Shown here: in pieces, positions 1 to 5,939 of the stretch
How positions within the stretch are numbered: the stretch's first letter is position 1
Layout of the letters: each line of letters starts with the position of its first letter
Assembly (NCBI GenBank): GCA_027294185.1
Contig: JAPUME010000330.1
Coordinates: forward strand, 1 to 8,149
From: Acidobacteriota bacterium
GTDB taxonomy: Bacteria > Acidobacteriota > Terriglobia > UBA7540 > JAPUME01
Length of the DNA: 8,149 nucleotides
Direction of reading: 5' to 3'
Notes under the pieces: model-generated
What the model saw: only the letters and a program-made list of their open reading frames with translations
What the model was told of the DNA's origin: nothing
Database searches by the model: none
Made by a program: the position numbers and the translations under genes

Positions 1-68
1 CGTTGCTCGGTTCCGTGCTTCTTGACGGAAGTAATCGCTTCTGTGATCTCAACAATACCGCTGAACAT
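1..68 (-). CDS. ribE: Riboflavin synthase alpha subunit, N-terminal fragment (cut by window edge)
   Basis: Reading the minus strand from the ATG at 68-66 gives 22 codons before the window ends. The protein begins MFSGIVEITEAITSVKKHG. The opening MF(T/S)GI(V/I)E is the conserved N-terminus of riboflavin synthase (RibE/RibC, lumazine-binding fold), which dismutates two 6,7-dimethyl-8-ribityllumazine molecules into riboflavin and 5-amino-6-ribitylamino-uracil in the cytoplasm. The family is normally about 200 residues, so roughly nine tenths of the gene lies outside the window. Only a weak Shine-Dalgarno (GGGA, about 10 nt upstream) is seen, inside the loop of an inverted repeat that ends right at the start codon. 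The gene is divergent from the sugar operon. The identification rests on a short but very characteristic motif; the rest of the protein is not visible. Confidence 0.72.
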   Translation of the reverse strand, partial: MFSGIVEITEAITSVKKHGTEQ

Positions 69-101
69 TTAAGCATCCCGGTTCGTCGGCCCCTGGCTTA
101 A
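69..101 (-). promoter_or_regulatory. Inverted repeat abutting the riboflavin synthase start codon
   Basis: TTAAGC at 69-74 and GCTTAA at 96-101 form a perfect 6-bp inverted repeat, with a further possible 3-bp pairing (CCG 78-80 with CGG 87-89) inside. In the minus-strand mRNA the 3' arm ends one base before the ATG, and the only Shine-Dalgarno-like bases lie in the enclosed loop. It could modulate translation, but the stem is short. I see no FMN (RFN) riboswitch core here. Confidence 0.3.
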
Positions 102-222
102 GCCCGCTCAGAAACTCCTCCGATGAGCCGCAACCCGCTCCAACCACGACGATTATGGGCGGATTCCTAACCATTACTCCCGACCTGCCTTTTTCGGGGA
201 ACTTCGTGGCTTTGGATGATAG

Positions 223-231
223 ATTTTAGCA
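223..231 (-). promoter_or_regulatory. Possible extended -10 promoter for riboflavin synthase
   Basis: On the minus strand the sequence reads TGC then TAAAAT (228-223), an extended -10 element with 5 of 6 matches in the hexamer. No recognisable -35 box lies 16-18 nt upstream. Transcription would begin near 216, leaving a leader of about 150 nt before the ribE start. It is the best minus-strand candidate in the spacer, but it is unsupported by a second element. Confidence 0.3.
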
Positions 232-277
232 TACCTGTTTCCCCTTGGCCTATGATCTTCCCTCTGGAGCTCATTCC

Positions 278-310
278 CCATGTTAAACATGGTAAACGTG
301 ATAAACCGGT
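278..310. repeat. 15-bp palindrome merged with three tandem TAAAC 9-mers (candidate operator)
   Basis: CCATGTTAAACATGG at 278-292 is a perfect palindrome with 7-bp arms around a central A. Its right half starts a run of three head-to-tail 9-bp units of form TAAACNNGN at 284, 293 and 302. The block sits 30 bp upstream of the -35 box of the sugar operon, and about 50 bp upstream of the minus-strand -10 candidate. A symmetric site here fits a binding site for a dimeric regulator, for example a LacI- or GntR-type sugar regulator. No regulator gene is in the window, and the central CG typical of LacI-family operators is missing. Confidence 0.4.
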
Positions 311-339
311 CCCCGGACGGCCCGTCGGCCCAATTGCCG

Positions 340-367
340 TTGACTACCTCGGGTAAAGCCATATAAT
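340..367 (+). promoter_or_regulatory. Strong sigma70-type promoter of the epimerase-sugar ABC operon
   Basis: TTGACT (340-345, 5 of 6 with consensus) and TATAAT (362-367, perfect) are separated by 16 bp. The expected start of transcription, about 7 nt after the -10, falls at 374-376, on or next to the ATG at 376. This predicts a leaderless or nearly leaderless mRNA, in agreement with the absence of any Shine-Dalgarno upstream of that ATG. Confidence 0.75.
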
Positions 368-375
368 CGCCACTC

Positions 376-1368
376 ATGCCAAAAACAGAGGGAAGATTTC
401 TGATTACCGGCGCCCAGGGCTTCCTCGGGGCCTGGGTGGTCAAGTATCTCGTCGAGGCCGGTCACCGGCCCTGTGTCTTCGACATCTCCACCGAGCCGAA
501 GCGCATGGCCAATCTGCTCGACAAGGACCAACTGGACCGAGTGAATTTCATCCAGGGCGACGTCACTCGCGCCGAGGACGTAAACCGCGCAGTGGCGGAA
601 AACGCCATTGACCGGATCATTCATCTGGCTGCACTGCAGGTCCCCTTCTGCGCGGCCGACCCCCCGCTCGGCGGCTGGGTCAACGTCGTGGGAACCCTGA
701 ACATTTTTGAAGCCGCGCGCCTCCACGCGAAAGGAATGAAGAGTCTGGTCTATGCGAGCTCGGCAGCGGTCTTCGGTCCCGAAGAATTTTACGAGGGGAA
801 GAGGGTCCCGGAAGGCGCCGACCTGTTGCCGGGAACTCACTACGGTGTCTTCAAGCAATGTAACGAGGGGAACGCCCGCGTCTATTTTCAAACTCACAAC
901 CTCTCGAGCGTGGGCTTAAGACCGTGGGCGCTTTACGGGGTGGGCCGGGATCAGGGTATCACCTCCGGACTTACCAAGGCGATCAAAGCAGGCGTCGTCG
1001 GGAAACCCTACACCATCAAGTTCACCGGCGGAATCGACCTGCAGTATGCGGAAGATTGCGCCCGCATCTTCTTGAGTTGCAGCGAGTCCCCTCGGAAGGG
1101 AGCGCGGATTTATACCTTGCGCGGCGTCGCCATGCAGGTGAATGAGTTTATTCAACGACTGGAACAGGTCTACCCGAAAGCCAAAGGGCTGATTCAGGCC
1201 GAGGGCCCCCGAATGCCGATCGCTTATGAGCTGGACGACAGCCTGATGGTCAAAGATCTGGGTGAGGTGCCCCGGACCCCGCTTGAGGAAGGGATCCGCA
1301 GGACTGTGGAAATTTTCGAGCGGCTCCACGGTGAGGGCCGCCTGGATGTAGGCGACTTGGAAGTGTAA
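376..1368 (+). CDS. NAD-dependent epimerase/dehydratase (extended SDR family)
   Basis: This 330-residue cytosolic oxidoreductase/epimerase belongs to the extended short-chain dehydrogenase family. Visible features are the Rossmann glycine motif TGAQGFLG (residues 11-18), an acidic residue after beta-2 (D36, favouring NAD over NADP), GDV (61-63), HLAALQVP (83-90), the active-site serine region SSAAVFG (128-134), the catalytic Y156-x3-K160 pair, and RPWALYGVGRDQG (182-194) shaping the substrate pocket. Length is normal for the family. The ATG at 376 is right because the glycine motif follows at the expected distance; no Shine-Dalgarno precedes it, and the promoter placement implies a leaderless start. 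It is the first gene of an operon with a sugar ABC transporter (7-bp gap), so it probably oxidises or epimerises the imported sugar or a derivative. The family is sure; the substrate is unknown. Confidence 0.88.
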   Translation: MPKTEGRFLITGAQGFLGAWVVKYLVEAGHRPCVFDISTEPKRMANLLDKDQLDRVNFIQGDVTRAEDVNRAVAENAIDRIIHLAALQVPFCAADPPLGGWVNVVGTLNIFEAARLHAKGMKSLVYASSAAVFGPEEFYEGKRVPEGADLLPGTHYGVFKQCNEGNARVYFQTHNLSSVGLRPWALYGVGRDQGITSGLTKAIKAGVVGKPYTIKFTGGIDLQYAEDCARIFLSCSESPRKGARIYTLRGVAMQVNEFIQRLEQVYPKAKGLIQAEGPRMPIAYELDDSLMVKDLGEVPRTPLEEGIRRTVEIFERLHGEGRLDVGDLEV

Positions 1369-1375
1369 AGGCACC

Positions 1376-2356
1376 ATGTGGACTGACTTTCGGAGAACCT
1401 TCGCGCGCCTTCTCATCCTTTTCCTTTTGTCCAGCCTCCTCAGTTGTGGCCGGACCGCACGGCCGACCATCGCCGTCGTGCCCAAAGCCCAATCCCACTT
1501 CTTCTGGCAGGCGGTACACGCGGGAGCCGTGTCGGCAGCCAACGAAGCAGGCTATGAAGTCCTCTGGAACGGTCCCGCCAGCGAGGCAGACTTCGCTCAC
1601 CAGATCAGGATTCTGGACGACCTGATCAACCGGCGAGTCAGCGGCATTCTGATCGCACCCTCAGACCGCGAGGCCCTGGTCCCGGCTATCGAACGGGCCC
1701 ATCGGGCCGGCATACCACTCACCATCGTCGACTCCGGCGCCAATGCGGAAAACTATGTCTCCTATGTGTCCACGAACAACTACGAAGGCGGGGTGATGGC
1801 GGCGCGTCGCATGGGGGAAATCCTCGGAGGGAGGGGTCAGGTGGCCGTGGTCGGGCTTATGCCCGGGAGCACTTCCACCGTAGCCCGCGAGACAGGCTTT
1901 CAGGAAACTCTGGAGAAAGAATTTTCCGAGATTAAGCTCGTAGCCTTTCAATACGGTATGTCCAACCGGGCACGCTCCCTGGCCGCCGCCGAAGACATCC
2001 TTACAGCACACCCCGACCTGGACGGAATCTTCGGTTCCGCAGAGCCCGGCACAATCGGCGTGGTGCAGGCCGTCAAAGCCCGCCGACTCGCAGGAAAAGT
2101 AAAAATCGTCGGATTCGATACCTCTCCCAGCCTGGTCGAAGACCTGAGGACGGGCGTCATTGACTCCCTGGTCCTGCAAGACCCCTTTAACATGGCCATT
2201 CAGGCTTTCCAGACTCTTACGGAAAAATTGGAGGGAGGAACACCGCCGCGCCGGATCAACATGACACCAACCCTGGCAACTTCGGAAAATCTCTCCCAAC
2301 CCGATATCTCCCGACTCCTGGACCCGCAGCCGAATATCGACCGTTACTTGAGATGA
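1376..2356 (+). CDS. Sugar ABC transporter substrate-binding lipoprotein (CUT2, RbsB/XylF type)
   Basis: This 326-residue periplasmic-binding-protein type I captures the ligand outside the inner membrane for the adjacent transporter. An N-terminal charged segment and hydrophobic stretch (about 11-22) end in the lipobox LLSC (21-24), so C24 should be lipidated and the protein membrane-anchored rather than freely periplasmic. The fold reads as in RbsB: aromatic pair in SHFFW (40-44), VDS (118-120), ARETGF with R171 at the position of the ligand-binding arginine, GSAEP (220-224), VGFDTS with D248, and Q268. These positions correspond to sugar contacts in ribose-binding protein and suggest a monosaccharide or similar polyol ligand, but the exact sugar cannot be told. 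ATG 1376 follows the epimerase stop by 7 bp, with a modest AAAGG Shine-Dalgarno (1367-1371) overlapping that stop. Confidence 0.9.
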   Translation: MWTDFRRTFARLLILFLLSSLLSCGRTARPTIAVVPKAQSHFFWQAVHAGAVSAANEAGYEVLWNGPASEADFAHQIRILDDLINRRVSGILIAPSDREALVPAIERAHRAGIPLTIVDSGANAENYVSYVSTNNYEGGVMAARRMGEILGGRGQVAVVGLMPGSTSTVARETGFQETLEKEFSEIKLVAFQYGMSNRARSLAAAEDILTAHPDLDGIFGSAEPGTIGVVQAVKARRLAGKVKIVGFDTSPSLVEDLRTGVIDSLVLQDPFNMAIQAFQTLTEKLEGGTPPRRINMTPTLATSENLSQPDISRLLDPQPNIDRYLR

Positions 2357-2360
2357 TGAA

Positions 2361-3929
2361 ATGACCGTCCCGCCGGAAACTTCCATCAACTCCGAAACCT
2401 CCCCTTCCGATTCCAAACCGCCCGCTCGTCTCGAAATGCGCGGCGTATCCAAATCTTTTTCCGGTGTCACGGTTCTCCGCCGGGCAAACCTCACGGCAAA
2501 GGCGGGAGAGGTGCACGGGCTGGTGGGTGAAAACGGCGCGGGCAAGTCCACATTGATGAAAATTCTATCGGGCGAGCTCCCCCGAGATGCGGGCGAAATC
2601 TTCTGGGAGGGCAGACCGGCTGGAATCGAATCCCGCTCCGACTCCCAGCGGCTGGGAATTTCGATGATTCATCAGGAGTTGAGCCTGGCGCCTCACCTCA
2701 GCGTAGCGGCCAACATTTTCCTGGGACGCGAACCGTTGAAGGGATGGGGAGCGCTCGACCGACGTGCGGAGCTCGAGGAGGCAACCCGTTCCCTGGCGGA
2801 ACTGGGGTTCGAGCTGGATGCCAGCCGTCCCGTAAGCCTTCTGAATCCGGCCGAGAGGCAACTGGTCGAGATTGCGCGGGCCCTCACGGCCTCGAGCGGG
2901 CTGATTATTATGGATGAGCCTACCTCCTCACTTTCCAGTCCCGAGGTGGAAGATCTGTTTTCCGTGGTCGAAAAACTCAAGCAGCGCGGCGTGTCGATTA
3001 TCTTTGTCACGCATCGGCTGGAAGAGCTGGCGCGAATCGCCGACCGGGTCACGGTCCTGCGGGACGGGGCAGTGGTCCACTCGACTGAGATGCCACGCAA
3101 GGATTTCTCCCCCCTGATTCATGCCATGGTAGGCCGCGAACTGCGCGACCTGTTCCCGGCCCGTAAGGTCCTGCCGGGACCCGTTATTCTAAAAGTGGAA
3201 AACCTCTCCCGCCGAGGCATGATTGAAAACGCAAACCTGGAATTGCGCCGGGGTGAGGTCGTGGGACTGGCGGGTCTGATCGGGGCCGGTTGCACGGAAC
3301 TGGTGGAGACTCTTTTCGGCGCCTGGCCCCCCGAGACGGGGGAGGTTCGTATCGAAGGAAAGCCCGTCTCAATTCGCGCCCCGCAGGACGCGATTCGCGC
3401 CGGAATGGTCCTGATCACCGAGGACCGCAAAACAACCGGGCTGGCCTTGCCGCTTCCCCTGAGCCACAACATCACCCTGTCGAATCTCCGGGCGCTGGTC
3501 CGAGCGGGGAAAATCGGCCTGAGGGAGGAGAAGCGAGTCGCGCAGAAATTCATCGAGCGGCTGCGCATTCGCGCCTCCTCAGTCGATCAGAAAACGGCCT
3601 CTTTGAGTGGCGGAAATCAGCAGAAAGCGGTCCTGGCGAAGTGGCTCTTCTGTGAGCCGCGCATCTTCCTGCTCGATGAGCCGACCCGGGGCGTCGACGT
3701 CGGCTCCAGGCAGGAAATCTACGGCCTGATGAACGAGCTGGCCGAAGCGGGAGCCGCGATCCTGATGATTTCCTCTGAGCTCGAAGAGATACTCGGCATG
3801 AGCGACCGCGTGCTGGTCATGCGCGCGGGCAGAATCGTCAAGGAACTCGTGACCCGAGAGACGTCTCAAGAAGAGATCATGCATTACGCCGCGCTTGCTT
3901 CGTCAAACGCAGGGGAGGAGGTGCATTGA
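2361..3929 (+). CDS. Sugar ABC transporter ATP-binding protein, two fused nucleotide-binding domains (RbsA/MglA type)
   Basis: This 522-residue cytoplasmic ATPase powers import through the neighbouring permease. Domain 1 (about 26-260) has Walker A GENGAGKST (56-64), a signature region LNPAERQLVEIA (161-172), Walker B IIMDEPTS (182-189) and switch H218. Domain 2 (about 275-510) has the degenerate Walker A GLIGAGCTEL (305-314) that lacks the GKS/T lysine, an intact signature LSGGNQQK (415-422), Walker B FLLDEPTRG (436-444), and SSE (471-473) where the switch histidine would be. This asymmetry, with one catalytic and one degenerate site, is normal for the CUT2 family. About 25 polar residues precede the first domain. 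ATG 2361 lies 4 bp after the binding-protein stop with only a weak Shine-Dalgarno, suggesting translational coupling; M26 is a possible later start. Confidence 0.93.
   Translation: MTVPPETSINSETSPSDSKPPARLEMRGVSKSFSGVTVLRRANLTAKAGEVHGLVGENGAGKSTLMKILSGELPRDAGEIFWEGRPAGIESRSDSQRLGISMIHQELSLAPHLSVAANIFLGREPLKGWGALDRRAELEEATRSLAELGFELDASRPVSLLNPAERQLVEIARALTASSGLIIMDEPTSSLSSPEVEDLFSVVEKLKQRGVSIIFVTHRLEELARIADRVTVLRDGAVVHSTEMPRKDFSPLIHAMVGRELRDLFPARKVLPGPVILKVENLSRRGMIENANLELRRGEVVGLAGLIGAGCTELVETLFGAWPPETGEVRIEGKPVSIRAPQDAIRAGMVLITEDRKTTGLALPLPLSHNITLSNLRALVRAGKIGLREEKRVAQKFIERLRIRASSVDQKTASLSGGNQQKAVLAKWLFCEPRIFLLDEPTRGVDVGSRQEIYGLMNELAEAGAAILMISSELEEILGMSDRVLVMRAGRIVKELVTRETSQEEIMHYAALASSNAGEEVH
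3916..3921 (+). promoter_or_regulatory. Shine-Dalgarno AGGAGG deciding a TTG start for the permease
   Basis: A perfect AGGAGG lies inside the end of the ATPase gene. It is 4 nt from the TTG at 3926 but 16 nt from the first ATG at 3938. The TTG overlaps the ATPase stop as TTGA, so termination and reinitiation can be coupled. The spacing favours TTG, although 4 nt is slightly short. Confidence 0.6.
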
Positions 3930-4954
3930 GGGACTCCATGAATACCGGCCCATCCAATACGTCCAACACATCCAGCTCAACTCTGCCGACGCCGGCCTCG
4001 AAGCCTCCCACGCGCTCGCGGCATTGGAATTGGCTGGAGAAATTTCTCCCCATCCTCAGCCTGGTTCTTCTTTTTGTCGCGCTGGCGATTCTCTCCCCTC
4101 ACTTCCTGACCCTGCCTAATCTCTCGAACGTCGCCCGGCGGACCGCCGTCATTAACATCATGGCTCTGGGAATGACGTTAATCATCATCTCCGGCGGCAT
4201 CGACCTTTCGGTCGGCTCCGTCATGGCATTTTCCGGAATCGCGGGGACCATGCTGCTTCAGGCAGGATTGCCGCTGCCGGTCGCGATCCTCGGCGCGATG
4301 GTGGCGGGGATGGCCTGGGGATTGATCAATTCCCTGTTGATTACCCAGCTCAGAGTCAGCCCCTTCATCGCTACGCTGGGAACCATGGGAGCCGCGCGCG
4401 GCCTAACCCTGGTTATCACCGACGGCCTTCCCATCGTTCGGCTGCCGCGCACTTTCGGGTTCCTGGGGGATGGAAACCTGCTGCAGATTATCCCCGTTCC
4501 CTTGGCGATACTGCTGGCGCTGGCATTTTTGACCGGATATATCCTGAAATTCACTCGACTGGGCCGCTACGCCTTCGCCATCGGCAGCAACCGCGAGGCG
4601 GCACGCTACGCCGGCATCCCCATCACGCGCTACCTGATTGCCATCTATTGCCTGGCCGGGGCCTTTACGGGAATGGCCGCCATGATCGCATCCTCCCGGC
4701 TGATGACCGGCCAACCCACGGCCGGACAAGGTTATGAGCTTTCCGTTATCGCGGCGGTGGTCATCGGCGGGGGAAGTTTGGCGGGGGGCGAGGGGAGCGT
4801 TTCGGGAACCGTGGTGGGCGCTTTCATCATGAGCCTGATCTCGAACGGCAGCAACCTGCTGGGGGTTTCACCCTTCTGGCAGCAGGTCCTGATCGGCTCG
4901 GTCATCGTTTTCGCGGTCGCGGTGGATGAGCTTCGCAAGCGAAAACAGGGGTAG
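3926..4954 (+). CDS. Sugar ABC transporter permease (CUT2, RbsC type)
   Basis: This 342-residue inner-membrane permease forms, probably as a homodimer, the translocation path for the sugar released by the binding lipoprotein. A Ser/Thr/Pro-rich, probably disordered cytoplasmic tail (about 1-34) precedes the first membrane helix (about 40-57). Family hallmarks are SGGIDLSVGSVMAFSG (89-104), the ATPase-coupling loop GSNREAARYAGI (220-231), and the glycine-rich GGGSLAGGEGSVSGT (281-295). Hydrophobic segments recur throughout, as in the BPD_transp_2 family, and the length is normal. It starts at TTG 3926, overlapping the ATPase stop by 4 bp and served by a perfect Shine-Dalgarno; ATG 3938 would remove only four residues. 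It is the last gene of the operon. No sugar kinase, isomerase or regulator follows, so downstream catabolism must be encoded elsewhere. Confidence 0.92.
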   Translation: MRDSMNTGPSNTSNTSSSTLPTPASKPPTRSRHWNWLEKFLPILSLVLLFVALAILSPHFLTLPNLSNVARRTAVINIMALGMTLIIISGGIDLSVGSVMAFSGIAGTMLLQAGLPLPVAILGAMVAGMAWGLINSLLITQLRVSPFIATLGTMGAARGLTLVITDGLPIVRLPRTFGFLGDGNLLQIIPVPLAILLALAFLTGYILKFTRLGRYAFAIGSNREAARYAGIPITRYLIAIYCLAGAFTGMAAMIASSRLMTGQPTAGQGYELSVIAAVVIGGGSLAGGEGSVSGTVVGAFIMSLISNGSNLLGVSPFWQQVLIGSVIVFAVAVDELRKRKQG

Positions 4955-4974
4955 CTTGGAGGTTTCCTAAAGCT
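4953..4974. terminator. Weak hairpin between convergent operons, possible terminator
   Basis: AGCTT at 4953-4957 pairs with AAGCT at 4970-4974, and AGG/CCT (4960-4962 with 4966-4968) closes a TTT loop inside. It starts at the permease stop codon and lies in the 48-bp gap between the sugar operon and the convergent pentapeptide gene. It lacks a proper U-run on the plus strand and has only a distant TTTT on the minus strand. It could serve both directions, but it is not a convincing intrinsic terminator. Confidence 0.25.
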
Positions 4975-5002
4975 GTGGTCTTTATTGGAGGGACACCGAG
5001 TT

Positions 5003-5782
5003 TTAATTATCAGGATAAATTCCCAATTTCCCTCGAACCCGGTCGTTGTGGTCGTAGGGAAGGGAGAGCTTCCCCAGCATGACCTCACTGTAGAAAGCCA
5101 GATCCCAATCACGGGCAAAACGAAGTTGCGAGAGGGTCAGTCCTTCGACATCTCGGAGGTTTGCGCCGCGCAGGTTGGCAAGCCTCAGGTCCGCCCCTCG
5201 AAAACGCGCCCCCTGGAGCTGCGCCCCCTCGAAGTTGTCGCCACGCAGGTCGGTCTCTTCCAGGTTGGCTTCCACCAGCACGGCTCCCTGAAAATTTGAC
5301 CGTCCGAGATTAGCCCCGCGGAGATTGGCGCGCCTAAGATTCGCCCGCTGGATGCCGGCCCCGCCCAGGTAAACCCGGGAAAGGTCGGCTCGTGCCAGGT
5401 TGGCGTCGTGAAGTCTGGCCCACCCCAGATAAGCTTCTCGAAGGTCGGCCACGAACAGGTTGGCTCGCTGGAGACTGGCTCGGGCCAGATTGGCCCCGCA
5501 AAGGTTGGCTCCGAAAAGATTGGCTCCCTGAAGGTTGGCGCGAGCCAGGTTGGCGCCGCGGAGATTGATTCCTGCGAGGAAACATCCGCGGAAATTCACG
5601 CCGGAGAGGTTGGCTTCAATCAGGTCAGTCCCGAAAAGATCCGCCCTTTCTCCTTCCCTGCTTTCAGATTCAACCCACTGCCGATGGGCGGCCAGAATCT
5701 GGGCCAACCGCTCCGGCTTCAAAATCCGAAGTCCGCTCCCATTGGACCTCGGAAGTCCGACTTCGCGGGAGTCCCCATCCAC
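5003..5782 (-). CDS. Pentapeptide-repeat protein with 33 uninterrupted repeats
   Basis: The protein has 259 residues if started at GTG 5782. An N-terminal segment LKPERLAQILAAHRQWVES (21-39) is the helical lead-in often seen in this family. It is followed by 33 consecutive A(N/D)LXX-type pentapeptides (47-211) without a break, predicting about eight coils of a right-handed quadrilateral beta-helix. The C-terminal cap runs through GLTLSQL (214-220), ARDWDLAFY (223-231) and LPYDHN (241-246), a tail shared by many such proteins. Pentapeptide proteins range from gyrase-protecting DNA mimics (Qnr, MfpA) to proteins of unknown role; no feature assigns this one, and the arginine-rich surface argues against a DNA mimic. 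There is no signal peptide or membrane segment. An upstream in-frame GTG at 5818 would add 12 residues, but it lacks a ribosome site. The gene is convergent to the sugar operon. Confidence 0.88.
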   Translation of the reverse strand: MDGDSREVGLPRSNGSGLRILKPERLAQILAAHRQWVESESREGERADLFGTDLIEANLSGVNFRGCFLAGINLRGANLARANLQGANLFGANLCGANLARASLQRANLFVADLREAYLGWARLHDANLARADLSRVYLGGAGIQRANLRRANLRGANLGRSNFQGAVLVEANLEETDLRGDNFEGAQLQGARFRGADLRLANLRGANLRDVEGLTLSQLRFARDWDLAFYSEVMLGKLSLPYDHNDRVRGKLGIYPDN

Positions 5783-5790
5783 TTTCGCTT

Positions 5791-5796
5791 CTCCTC
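5791..5796 (-). promoter_or_regulatory. Shine-Dalgarno fixing the pentapeptide gene start
   Basis: On the minus strand GAGGAG (5796-5791) lies 8 nt before the GTG at 5782, an ideal spacing. The longer reading from GTG 5818 has no purine-rich ribosome site before it. This argues for the shorter 259-residue protein. Confidence 0.6.
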
Positions 5797-5858
5797 GCCC
5801 TGAGTCTGGAGGATTCACTGGAGTACTATTGCCGTCTATACACTACATAGGATGATTT

Positions 5859-5872
5859 AGATACTGGTATCT
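5859..5872. promoter_or_regulatory. 14-bp dyad AGATAC-TG-GTATCT, possible operator
   Basis: Two perfect 6-bp inverted arms are separated by TG, in the spacer between the minus-strand pentapeptide gene and the plus-strand promoter at 5905. The site lies about 35-45 bp upstream of that -35 box and about 77 bp upstream of the pentapeptide start. A second short dyad, GACCC-AG-GGGTC at 5881-5892, follows it. Both have the form of dimeric regulator sites; neither matches an operator I can name. Confidence 0.3.
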
Positions 5873-5904
5873 TGCCACGAGACCCAGGGGTCAGGTATTT
5901 GGGG

Positions 5905-5933
5905 TTGACGGTGAGGGGCGGATGGAGTAAATT
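5905..5933 (+). promoter_or_regulatory. Sigma70-type promoter of the small RNA / hemDE leader
   Basis: TTGACG (5905-5910, 5 of 6) and TAAATT (5928-5933, 4 of 6) are separated by exactly 17 bp. The predicted start is about 5940-5942. No open reading frame of note lies between this promoter and the intrinsic terminator at 6021-6053. Confidence 0.6.
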
Positions 5934-5939
5934 TTGTTG

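Noticed and set aside
49..174. Minus-strand 41-codon ORF beginning MVRNPPIIVVVGAG, overlapping the riboflavin synthase start
   Set aside because: It has GGGAG only 2 nt before its ATG and no recognisable family, and it shows no clear third-position GC bias. It could be a leader peptide coupled to ribE, but chance explains it as well.
69..375. FMN riboswitch upstream of riboflavin synthase
   Set aside because: The conserved RFN segments are not found on the minus strand; only an isolated GGCAGG-like fragment near 184-190 is present.
174..443. Minus-strand 89-codon ORF across the divergent spacer
   Set aside because: It runs through the near-consensus plus-strand promoter and into the epimerase coding start, has no ribosome site and resembles no known protein.
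5147..5644. CRISPR or satellite-like DNA repeat
   Set aside because: The roughly 15-bp periodicity is fully explained by codons of the pentapeptide repeats; there are no spacers or identical repeat units.
5408..5855. Plus-strand ORFs opposite the pentapeptide gene
   Set aside because: They are antisense shadows created by the 15-bp periodicity; their repeats (QVG/KVG) are the complement of A(N/D)L codons.
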